Source of the DNA: Hydractinia symbiolongicarpus
Taxonomy: Eukaryota; Cnidaria; Hydrozoa; Anthoathecata; Hydractiniidae
Assembly: GCF_029227915.1 (NCBI RefSeq)
Contig: NC_079888.1
Span: 4,847,001 to 4,911,000 of the forward strand
Reading direction: 5' to 3'
DNA length: 64,000 nt
Every line of letters begins with the position of its first letter. The first letter of the stretch is position 1. The position numbers were made by a program, and so were the translations under genes. The notes beneath the pieces were generated by a model that saw only the letters and a program-made list of their open reading frames with translations, searched no databases and was not told the origin of the DNA. Below, one piece after another: positions 48,901 through 59,109 of the stretch.

Positions 48901-51900
48901 TACTGCAGTTGTTGAAAACCTTTAATTTTTTTGGTCATTTATATAATAATGCAGATGTAAGATGCGCACTGCTGTATTGTTTGTTTTTTGATGGACATAT
49001 ATCTGCTACAAAAATTAAATGGAATACAGTGGATTCTTCCACGGGAAACAGCTAGTATATGAATATTATCTTTAGAAGGTATTTAAATTGATGTTATCGG
49101 CTATCAAGCCGTCAAAAACAATCTCGTCCCTAGGTTTTATTGGTTTTTAGTATTGAAATGAAAACTGAACAAGGAGCCCTTATTCTCCCCAGAACCGGGT
49201 TGGTCAAAAAGAAGCTGACGCAGCTTCTCGCGATTATGGTAATTGCATAATGGCGGTAAGAGGCAAAAAAAAAAAAAAAAAAATTTACACGAATTTGAGG
49301 GAGCGGCGAGAACGAGGCATTTATCTTTCCTCTTTTTTAACTCTTCTTATATCTCAACTTAAATGCCTAAAAATAAAACTCAGGGTATGTTATGGTATAC
49401 AAAAATAAAAACACTAGATATTGTGTCGTAACCACAGGTCCGATATCTATGTTGCGTACGTCACGCGGTGTCTGAAAACTTGCTTTACTGGGTCAGCCAA
49501 AATCTTGTTTTGATATTTTTGTTATAACCTGTGCATATAATAAAGGTGGTAATTTTTTGTAGCAAGTTTATGTTGTCGACGAAATAATGCAGAAAATGTT
49601 TGACCTTTATATTAACTAACAAACTGTAATTTAAATCACTTCTGTAATTTTGTTCAGCCAATAAGCAAGAGGTACTTTCTCTTGTGCGTAAAACAAAAAT
49701 GTTTTCAGCATACACAAAGACACACACATCACTGTAAAGTTAGCTCCGAAGGAATGCAGATGGCAAATACCTTCCTATGAAGCTCTTTATCGCTAGGTTT
49801 TGTCACCACTGAAAAAAAATCTTCACACGTGCACTTCCAGAAACAATCAGCTCGCTGCATTTAAATCCGAGACTTTCAGAAAATGATAATAATTTCTCCA
49901 AAAATCTACCGCACTTAAACGTGTGCCCCACATGTTATATTCTTTGTACCTTCTCAATAGAGCGTTTAAGGGCTGAATTTTATTTTGCGCAGGATCGTTC
50001 CTTTTTCAGAGTCCATATATGGATCATCCACTGAAATGGTATTGAACCAATATTCTTCTTTATCAGCCATCACTAAACTAAACAATATTTTCCATACTTT
50101 GAAAAAAAAGGAAGCTTACGGTAGAGTTCTGAAACCTTTATAAACATAGCAAATAGAAAATACTTTTAGAAAATAATTTTCTTCCTACGTAATATGTCAG
50201 GCGACACAATGTTTTAAACACAAAGGAAGGTAAAAACCGCATAAAAACCACTAACTTACAACCTTGTCCCCAGGACATATTCAGGACATCCAAATATAAA
50301 AGCCTAGCAAGTTCTTGCGACAAGGTTGCACTAACTTACTCCTGATCACCAGGTTTGTACGTTTTTTGCTTTATGTAGAATTCCTAAGCAGTAGTGGCTA
50401 AATATGACTTAAAGTGTGAGAAATCCAATGAGAACGGACACGGGATAGTCTAGTGTGCATTAAACTAGAGCTATAAAGAGACGTTTCCAGAAAGATTTTT
50501 TTGCTTTCTGAAAACTGGTGTAGCTTCTAGTGACAAATAAAGGGACACAAGGGGAAAATTTATGTTAAAAAACAGACTTGATGATGTGATTTTAAAGCTC
50601 CGTATATAATTTCTCGCGTAAACTGGTCTTTTGCGGAAAGTAATACGGAAAAATTGCAACCTCGTCCATAAGGCTCTTCTTACACGCTCATTTTTTCTAA
50701 TTTTGCGACTTTTGTGGGCATGGATTATTTCGTTCTGCAAAATGTAGCGACTTTACAACCTGCCGGCTGTGAGTATTGACCTTTTGGTCAAGTTTAAAAA
50801 TGACGAAAAAACTGCATTTGTTTTATTAATTTGTCCACGATCGTAGACTGTGTTTACTTCGCACACGCGTGAGTGAAGTGTTTCATAAATCTCGAAATAC
50901 AAAACTATCATCCTCGTCCCTAGGGTTAAAAGGCCCAAATGCTCTGTGTTAAGAACTCAGTTTTTAGTGAACGGTAAAGTATCACTGGCAACGTTTGAAT
51001 CTTCATTTTTTATCGCATTAAGTTTCTTAAAACACTAAAAAGGAAGTTATTCGACGAATTAAAAAGTCGGTAAAGACGGGTAAAAAAAGTAGGTAGAAAA
51101 TTTGCGTTCAAGGCAAAATTTAGTTATTTTGTAACAACTTTTTTTACCAGTAATGTTGTTATACATACAGAAACAATCACATACATAACTGCGGCCCCTC
51201 TGCTCTTTTTGCAACAGGGGCTTTTTGAGGGGTAATAGTGTATGTTAATTCGGGGCCGAGCAGTAGACCAGAATTTGAAATGTGATATAAGGAAATGAAA
51301 TAGAAAGTGACGATCAAGAAGAGCTTACTGTATCTTTCTTTTTGTAGCTGCCCAAACTGTCAAAAAAAGTCAAAACCAAGAATTATGTCTTATATTTTTA
51401 CCATCTTGTAATTTGTTGAACAGCTATGTCTATGGCAGGTTAGCTTATTTTTTTATTTAGGTCAGGCTAGGTAGCTAAGCTCTACTAACTAGCTAGCTAG
51501 CTAGCTTACATAGCTAGCTACATACTACAACAACATTTGAAGAACTAACAGAGTATATGAAAAAAAATATATCCTCTGCAAAAGTCTGTCCCCCTGTGAT
51601 TTTACGCAATGATTTATAACCTAAATAGAGGAGTTGTAGTGTTCCACCCGAAGTCTGCCCAAAGTCGGGCATTTTTAAATCATAACACAAGTAGGGCAAA
51701 ACTATGCAAAGTTAAACAGATTCTTTTATCAGCTGGAACTGCTTTCTTGTGTCTTAAAATAACTTTATTAAACTACTTTAAGCTTTACTATTTTTATGCA
51801 TGAACTTAATTTAACGAAAATTCGCTCTTATGAACACATACTTAACTAAAATTTAAACTATTAATCTAAAACTACTTCAGAAAAAGCATGACATGATATC

Positions 51901-51957
51901 CAAAGCATACAGAGATGCCCAAAGTACCCGACTTTAGGCAAGAAAAAAACCACCATT
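48901..51957. other. Gene-free stretch with scattered small repeats
   Basis: Single arms or pairs of the CTCGTCCCC foldback family lie near 49118, 50262-50330 (paired), 50658 and 50912. A GCTA microsatellite is at 51490-51525. At 51645-51680 and 51895-51957 are pieces of the GCCCAAAGT..GACTTTGGGC repeat that continues beyond the TTAA element at 56300. An 18-bp A tract is at 49267. No exon was accepted. Confidence 0.4.
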
Positions 51958-52816
51958 TTAAAGGGGAAGTTCGGTCAAAAATTATATTTTCATAATCAAT
52001 AGTCATAAAAGAAAAAAAAAGAATACGATAATTCTTTTTAAATGAAACCCTTATTTTTTTTAAATAATCTGTGTTAACCACGCGTAAAAACACCTCCGTA
52101 GACTGACCCCTTTACGTTTTTACGAAGGCTGGGTCGAGTTTGAATTATGACGTTTTATAGTTTAAAAAGCGAAGTTCAGTGTTGGGGATTAGGTGTAATC
52201 ACACGAAGAAGCGTTTTGTTTATGCATTTTATTATTTCAATATGCCAAACTGTGCTGCCATCGGCTGTACAAATCGAAGTAGCAATAATAAAAAGACAGA
52301 AAAGGGTAAGGGAAGCGAGGAAAATAAGGAGGTAGATAACGAAAAGCTTACGACAAAAGACGAAGATAACAACGAAAGAAAAATCCGGGTAGTATTTTAT
52401 CACATTCCTAGTGCGAAAAAAGATAAAGAGCTTCGGAATAAATGGCTACACAATATAAAAAGAAGTGGTACCTTGCCGAAAGACTCTGGGTTTTATATTT
52501 GTTCTCATCATTTTGAACCAGAGTGCTTCGAAAGAGATTTACAAGTAAGTCTTTTCGTTACCTATGTTTCACCAAACAGCCAAACATTTGTCTTTCTCGT
52601 ATTTAGAAAAATTCAACACAGTTTCATTTATTACAGCCATTTCCAAAACAAAACCATGTCAAAAAAAATCATTATATTTTCTTCGCATGTTCGCATTTTC
52701 TTTCCCCCAGTGCTGAATGTTTTTTTAACATCGAAAAATCCTTCAAGAACATGTGCTTTCGTAAGACGGGGGTAATGGAAATCTATTATTTTTAAATTTC
52801 TAGGCTGAACTAATGG

Positions 52817-54663
52817 CACGGTCATTTAGGGCAGGAAAAAAAGTGTGCGCATGCGCCATTACTTGTTATCAAATTTTCTGCCGCAAGCGATTCATAATGG
52901 CCCCCATCGCACGTGCTTCTAATTTCCCTTAAAAATAAATGTTTTTTGAGCCTCTGCGGTAGAGATCATCCCCTAAAAAGATTTTATTTTAGTAGAGCAG
53001 GCCTTGGACTATACAAAAACTCTAGATTCGACTACCCGAACACTTTCACTTTTGTTGGGAGGAGACAGAAAGAATAGCAATGTTTTGATTATAAAATTTT
53101 ATAAGTTGGTGGAAAATGAAGATATTTGCCTTCCAACGCAAAGTCATGCTTTAAGACATGTTTTTCCTGAAAGCTGATAGCCTGTTTTATCAAATAAAAC
53201 CAGTGGTTTGTGGCTGCCACTTTTTTTCTGAAAGAAATTGGTCCTCGGAAATGACCTTTCACAAGACTTCATAAATCGGTAAATATCATTATTTTAAATG
53301 GGAATTGTGCACTCAATAAGATAAATATAAGCAATAAACCAGTGTTAGATGTGAAAAAATGTTGCTTGTGGCTACCCCCTAACTTTTCACAGTCAGGGTA
53401 AACACTTAATTAGGCGACGGTAGGCCAATTAGGGCATACCACCTATTTACGCGACTCATTGTAGCCTAGTTAGACCATATGTAACCTAGTTAAGACATTA
53501 CAATATTCAATGGCTTTTCACACATTCCTAAGAAAAAATCGCAAAAACACTTTGTTCAGAATGGATAGTGTATGCAACTATGATTCTAAAATTGTCACTC
53601 GTGCCTTAATATGCTCGCGCAAGTAAGAATTATGTTAAAATGAAATATTACATGTCGCCTATTTAGGTGACGATAGTAATATACGCAATAATTTAATGAA
53701 GATATTCTTTCGCAAAAAACGCAAAAAAAAAATGTTTTTTTTTAAGATGGATGTGGTAACAATTTGTTTTGTAACGTTTCTTTTTTATTCACATCCTGTT
53801 TTAACAACGTTAAAATCTTAGTCAAACAATACCACATTTTCATCCCCCATATTTTTTTTCCTGTGGCGTAAATGGCTGAAATCCATTATTTAAAACAACA
53901 AATATTGCCACACAAGGTTTGGGCCATAAGTTGTCAATGCGCGATGCAAATAAGACGATAATTGGTCAAAATTGTCTGCGATTTGATTCACATAAAAATT
54001 GTAGTGCGAAACGCAATGATTTCGACGTATTTACAACAGAAAGTTTTCGTTCACCTAGTTAGACTACGGTTAGCGTAATTAAACTACATCATGTCGCCTA
54101 ACTAATCAGATGAATTATTTTTTTTCCTTTTAAAATTTATTTTTTTTAGTAGTAGTTTATTAGCGTCTATTTTACATTTCTAATAGTTGTCAACCATTTT
54201 TTTTTGTGAAAACGAAAGTGAAATGTATGGTGTAGAAAAGTTTAAAATTTTAGTAGTAAAAAAAGTGGCAGCTACTACCTAATACGATAGAACGCTCGAT
54301 AAGGGATACATGCAAACAGGAAAAGTAATTTTTAGGCAAAACCTTGCGTCAGAATGTTGTACAAGAGTGCTCCTGTACTGGTAAATTGTGAACTAGCCAT
54401 CTGGGCTTTTGTGGACCTTGCTGTCTGTTTAGGCTGCCCCGGGTAGCAACCAAAGGCGAAATAGTAGTCTATGGTCATCCTTCTTTAGTTTTAAAAGAAA
54501 AAAATGTTAAATTTTTTTTTATTGGGCAACTAAAACAAGATAATAGAGAGTGAGGTCAATATCGATGACGTCATAATCTTATGCCGTAGGCGCTTTTTTT
54601 AAAAAAATTTTTGGCGCATGCGCACACTTTTTTTCCTTAAAATCGCGGTTTTGAACGACCGTG
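52817..54663. mobile_element. Nested 1847-bp element inside THAP exon 2
   Basis: The ends pair as CACGGTCATTTAGG and the complement of CACGGTCGTTCAAA; further in, a perfect 25-bp inverted block (52833-52857 and 54613-54637) contains GTGTGCGCATGCGCC. ATGG is duplicated at 52813-52816 and 54664-54667. No protein was recognised inside; a short open segment after TTTTAG at about 52990 (LDYTKTLDSTTRTLSLLLGG) is unlike known families. The superfamily is unassigned. Confidence 0.8.
53211..54274. repeat. Further inverted-repeat unit within the nested element
   Basis: TGGCTGCCACTTTTTTTC at 53211 is matched by the complement of TAGCTGCCACTTTTTTTA at about 54257-54274. Between them, TTAGGCGAC occurs near 53411 and inverted near 54095, with GTCGCCTA at 53655, and several CTAGTTAGAC words. 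This could be a third nested element or the subterminal structure of the second. Confidence 0.5.
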
Positions 54664-54854
54664 ATGGGTTCTCCACCGCGGAATAAATTAAAAGATGGTG
54701 CTGTTCCGACCTTGTTTAATTTTACAAAACAGCCTGAGAAACGTAAAAGAACAGAAAAAAGAATCGAAGACCGTCAGAAACGACAGGAACCAGATAAAAA
54801 AGAAGCCATTGAAAATATGAAAACAAGCTTTACATTGTAATAATTTTTTTTTAA

Positions 54855-55949
54855 TTAGTATTCAATCCCCTCTTTAGCTCTAAGGTTGAAGTTGGTTCTT
54901 TTATTCAGAATCGGAATCCGTGTTTTCATACAGTTGTTTGTCGTCGGATTTGCTCTCCGTGAATTTTCAGATGGATATTTATTACGAATTGCCCATAAAG
55001 CACACGACGGTATAATTTTTCGCACACCTTTTCCCAATCTGTTATGTATCCACCACGTGTACTGTTTGTAACCGGCAAAACGTAGTGAACTAAAAAGAAA
55101 TTGTGATATAACACAAGTTTGATCCCAAGTCCTTTCTTGCCCTTAACCCTTAAAAAAAGATGCAATAAAAAAACGTACCAATTATCTGTGTGCATTGCAT
55201 CGCCCCTTAAATTATTTAGAGCAGACAGTGCAGTGGTTAGTACTGGTTTACATAGACAAACCATCCCAAAAGTTTCGGCTTCAGTTATACATTGTTTTCC
55301 TAAAAAGAAAATCTTAAAAAATGACCCCCGTCTTAAGTTTTGATTTTTGAGCGCACGCGTTCTCATTCGATTTGTAAAGCTGAATAAAATAAAACAACCA
55401 CCGTTGTGTTTTTTTTGTGAGATTGTTTTGGCAGTAGCGAATGATAACGAATAAAATGTATGCGAAGGAGAGTTAAATGTTTTTGAGAAAAAACTCATGT
55501 TAGGCAAAATATTTTGAAAGAAGTTTTGAGTCAGTTGTTGTGTTCGTAGGGATATTTTTTTTTATCAACGCGAAGACCAATATTTAAAGGGAATATGTAG
55601 AGTTTTGTTATGGTTTTAAACACGAAAAAGAAAATTATGCTTGGCTAAATTTTTTGTTTATTTTACCTTCAAAATGATTGTCAGGAATTTCATTTGTATC
55701 CCTGCAACACAAGCTTTCACTGTACGACTCCATCGCTCTACAGTGACCACCGCATTGGCACCAGTTATTATTGCCGATCCTTGAAACTTCATCTTCTTCC
55801 TCATCACTCTCGGAACTACATGTTCCTAATTTATTCAGTTCTTCCAAAGAAAATTCTGGTTCAAAATTGAAGGGTCTGAGAGTGGATAAATCAGGTATGT
55901 CATCGTTTTCATCTTCGTTAGAACTTGAATCGCTTCGAATTTGATCCAT
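54855..55949 (-). CDS. P2X7-cytoplasmic-domain-like (P2RX7_C) protein, three exons, 212 aa
   Basis: Exons 55949-55667, 55299-55179, 55089-54855; phases agree and the sum is 213 codons with stop. After an acidic N-terminal region (SSSNEDENDD, SESDEEEDE) come the cysteine-rich motifs of the P2X7 intracellular zinc domain: WCQCGGHCRAM and LCCRD (exon 1), CITEAETFGMVCL (exon 2), then RFAGYKQYTWWIHNRLGKG and IPSCALWAIRNKYPSE (exon 3). There is no channel part. The same domain occurs as stand-alone or transposon-linked proteins in invertebrates; its role in a mobile element is unknown. It lies tail to tail with the THAP gene. Confidence 0.85.
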
Positions 55950-56299
55950 TGCTTACAAAACTAACACTGTATTTTCAAAGAAGTAATTTGTTACAGATTT
56001 GAAAAGAAATATAGCAGGAAAGAAGTAGATTCTTCTAGCAAATTGTGTAGCCTGTGTTGTGACTCTTTCACACGATGCAATGTTTTGAACTATAAAACGT
56101 CATACTTGAGTTAGAACCCAGCTTTTTTTTTTCTGACGCGCTTTTTCAAAAATGGAGCATTTTCAAGAAGTTTGTGTCAACATTAGAAACATTTCCGAAA
56201 CTCCAAGTTTAATGAAGTAAATTTTTTTTGTTTTTATAAGTATAAATACATGGAATTATAAAATAAAATAAAATTATTTTTTTTGACCGAACTTCCCCT

Positions 56300-57616
56300 T
56301 TAATATTTACGATTTTTGACTAACTTTGGGCAGGAATAGCAACTACCCAAAGTAGGGCATTTTAACATTGACGATTTTTGACCGACTTTTTGGGCAGAAA
56401 TAAAAACCACCCAAAGCAGGGCATACATGGAATCACAGTCCCAATATTTACTTGCGCGCACATCTAAGTGATTACGTAATGGCCAATGCGCGTGCAGAAA
56501 TGGAGGTAAAAATGTAAACAAACCAAGCAAACACAGAGGAAAATGTTCAAAACAAACTAAATCCACAATAAAAACGTGGCGGAAATTCAGATTTCAACAT
56601 TTATTCACTTAACCATGCTATACTTGCAAAATTTTATTTTAACATTCACACAGATAAAACATGCATTCAGAGCTTGACTTCTTTTGCATACCGCTCCGAG
56701 CACAACATCTATGCGCAATCTTTGTTGTCACTTTTATGCTTGTTTAGCAAAGTAATTTTAAGAAAGGGATTACGCAAAGTAGACATCTAATCTATGCTTT
56801 GAGAAAGCGATTGTTTAACTATAATTTGAACCATAACATGTGCATTAATGAATGGTGCTTTGCACGAGCACGAATGATGACATAAACCCTCGTGAATTGA
56901 GCATTCGTCTCTTTTCATTTTTCCATTTTAGTAACTATGATTTTTCCAAGGAGTATTGGCTATTTATGAATCCTATAACACAGCAGTTAGTCGATCTTTT
57001 TCCTTTTTTTCGCTTTGCTAGCCTTGAGTTTTTCTGCACTAATGTTTCATTACCTCCATTTCTGCGCACGGATCTTTTTTGAATAGCATTACGTAATGTT
57101 ATTTGATGTGTGCGCAGGAAAAACACGGCACTATAATTGAGTGTATTGACGATTTTTGACTAACTTTGGGCAGGAATAAAAACCACCCAGAGTAGGGCAT
57201 TTTAATAATGACGATTTTTGACCGAGTTAGGGCGGGAATAAAAGCCATTTAAAGTATATCAGCTTTCCAACCAAATACTACCTCGTAGGGTGTCATTTTT
57301 ATGCTTCGCCCAAATGAAGTGTTCATAGCATCTAAAATATGTAAACATACTAAGATTAGTTACCATACCATAGCCTTTTACCAAAAAAAGATCGTTGCCA
57401 GCTTGGTTCAAAATTTAAGAAATATAAATAAAAAAAAAACAGAAAAATTTCGCTGACAGCAAAAAACTTTTATTAGACTTTGAACATATTTAACAGAATA
57501 CACTAAATTAACTTTCAAAATACTAACACAGGACTTGTAGCTGGCAGCCAATCAGACCAGTTACATGTTCCTGTGTCATTTTCTTGGACTCTGAGCATTG
57601 TCTAAATTGTGTTACT
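56300..57616. repeat. Repeat pairs GATTTTTGACTAACTTTGGGC flanking a gene-free stretch
   Basis: Two copies of a unit of about 62 bp (GATTTTTGAC, GACTTTGGGCAGGAATA, CCACCCAAAGTAGGGCATTT) lie at 56308-56425, and two more at 57151-57255, same orientation, 720 bp apart. A partial unit precedes the TTAA element at 51895-51957, showing that the element inserted into this repeat. Between the pairs no gene is visible. Confidence 0.6.
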
Positions 57617-58410
57617 TTAAGGGCAGAAATTTTTACGGGCAGAAATTTTCGCGAGGATAAAAAATGCGAAATTTCCCGAAGTTAATTTTCGCGAATTCTA
57701 CTTCTAGAAGAAATTTTACAGAAAAAACTCTCACGAATTTTCCAAAATCTTTATTTTTGGGAGCAAAAACTTTCGCGAATGACAATGAATTTCAGGAGAA
57801 TGAACAACTTGAAATACGAACCAGATAATGTTTTTGACTGATTTGCTATAAAAACAGTTTATAAAAATGGAGACACAGTTGGACACTTGCCAAAAAAAGT
57901 GACAAAGTACTTTTGGAATTGATGTTTCACAACGACAATGAAGCTGACTTCAAATCATTACCGACGCTCACCGTTAGTTCAAGGTGGACTTGAAATCAAG
58001 TGTGAAGTCATGATAAATGCGCTGTTAACAATGCTTCAAACAAGACTGACAACACGTTCAGAATTGGTTCACAATATATACACTGAAGCTGTGGAAGAAA
58101 AACTGATGGGGGAACTTATTTTCAATTTTGTAATGACACTTCCTCCGTTAACTAGCATGCACGCCACACCGTTGAAAAAAAAAGAAAGAAAAAGTCAACT
58201 TCTGATCAATTCGTGAAATGTTTTTAAGCGGCAAAAAAGTAAGAGAGTCCAGGCAAGAAAATTGTATTGTTTTCGAGTAATTCTCGATATTATAAAAAAA
58301 CAATCAAATATTATATAGAAAAAATTCACCAAATTATTGTCTTACTCCTCCCTTCTTTTTTTGAAATTTTCGCGAAAAGGGGCCAAAATCTCGAAAATTT
58401 TTGACCTTAA
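57617..58410. mobile_element. Small element with TTAAGG ends and TTTTCGCGAA motifs
   Basis: The left end TTAAGGGCAGAAATTTTT resembles the complement of the right end, TTAAGGTCAAAAATTTTC. Repeated AATTTTCGCGA words lie inside both ends. It carries a degenerate coding piece (57806-58216). End pairing is imperfect, so the boundaries are tentative. Confidence 0.45.
57806..58216 (+). pseudogene. HIRAN-like conserved invertebrate ORF, two stop codons
   Basis: One frame reads through FAIKTVYKNGDTVGHLPKKV, KYFWN, then RRSPLVQGGLEIKCEV, a pattern I recall from an uncharacterised protein family common in cnidarians and resembling a HIRAN domain (VGHLP, QGGLEI). Stops interrupt it at about 57839 and 57920. 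The part after residue CEV is not recognisable. Assignment from memory only. Confidence 0.4.
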
Positions 58411-59108
58411 ACTATTGCCTTGTTCTACCATGCCTTGTGATTATGAAAGACCTGGACTACCATTAATGAATTTTGCTTCTTCAAGCCATAAAATAAATGT
58501 TGCACGAATGATGCCGTTCAAAAATTCAGAGCCGTTGTCTGACTGAATAATATTTAACAAACCAAAAACGCAAAGAAATCTAACTTGTTGTCTGTGGGTG
58601 AAAAGTGTGAAATCTCAAAAAATGGTCCACCATGTAACAAAAATTGCCTATCTGGTTTCTTCTGCATGTCTATTAGATCAATCTGAAAAAACATGTTCTT
58701 ATTTTTATAGTGTTAGAAATCTAAGTAATAATTCTTTTTTTCAATTAGCACTGTAATTTTTCATACATGCACCACATAGGGTAAAAACGTTCATTGTCGG
58801 GCGGCTAAAGCCAGAAAAATATTTTCGCCCGACTTTGTATAAGGCCCGACTTTGTGTGGGACAATAGAGTGACGTAGTTGTTTTGCTTTTGCGTCTAAAA
58901 CAATGGACATGCGCATGCATGCACACAAAGAAGAAGAAGAAGAAGAAGAAGAAGGAGAAGGAGAAGAAGACTAAGGAGAAGAAGACGAAGGAGAAGGAGA
59001 AGGAGAAGGAGAAGAAGAGTGCAGCGAAAGCGGTTGTGTGATGACACGGGTCAAAGACTGATTTTGTAGTGTTCTGTGCGTCTGTAGTAGTGTTTTAGAG
59101 TGTAGAAA
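58411..59108. other. Gene-free stretch with a GAA/GGAGAA microsatellite
   Basis: A purine-rich microsatellite of GAA and GGAGAA units runs from about 58927 to 59020. The rest shows no exon. Confidence 0.7.
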
Positions 59109-59109
59109 C

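Larger units (their letters stand above)
52242..54840 (+). pseudogene. Short THAP-domain protein gene, split by a nested element
   Basis: Exon 1, 52242-52544, begins MPNCAAIGCTNR and reaches YICSHHFEPECFERDL, giving the THAP C-x4-C and C-x2-H zinc ligands around a long charged insertion (KKTEKGKGSEENKE). Exon 2 starts at 52804 after TTTCTAG and is cut after 13 bases by the nested element; it resumes at 54668 with residues reading GSPPRNKLKDGAVPTLF, where AVPTLF is the usual end of a THAP domain, followed by a Lys/Arg/Glu-rich tail to a stop at 54838-54840. Without the insert and one target copy the coding length is 489 nt (162 aa), in frame throughout. With the insert, the frame runs into foreign sequence unless the insert is spliced out. 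Confidence 0.8.
51962..56299. mobile_element. TTAA-flanked element encoding THAP and P2X7C proteins
   Basis: The terminal inverted repeats AGGGGAAGTTCGGTCAAAAA (51962-51981 and inverted at 56280-56299) are perfect over 20 bp, and TTAA lies outside both ends (51958-51961, 56300-56303). TTAA duplications mark piggyBac and Kolobok elements; Kolobok elements commonly carry THAP domains. The element is 4338 bp, of which 1847 bp is a nested insertion. It encodes a short THAP protein and, convergently, a P2X7-cytoplasmic-domain protein; the two stops are 14 bp apart. No DDE transposase was found, so it may be non-autonomous or of a type I do not know. Confidence 0.85.

Noticed and set aside
49966-50070. 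Minus-strand 34-codon frame starting MADKEEYWFNTISVDD
   Set aside because: It has protein-like composition, but it is short, has no homologue that I recognise and no clear continuing exon.
58927-59020. GAA-rich repeat considered as a CRISPR-like or coding Glu/Lys tract
   Set aside because: It is a simple microsatellite without spacers or a gene context.
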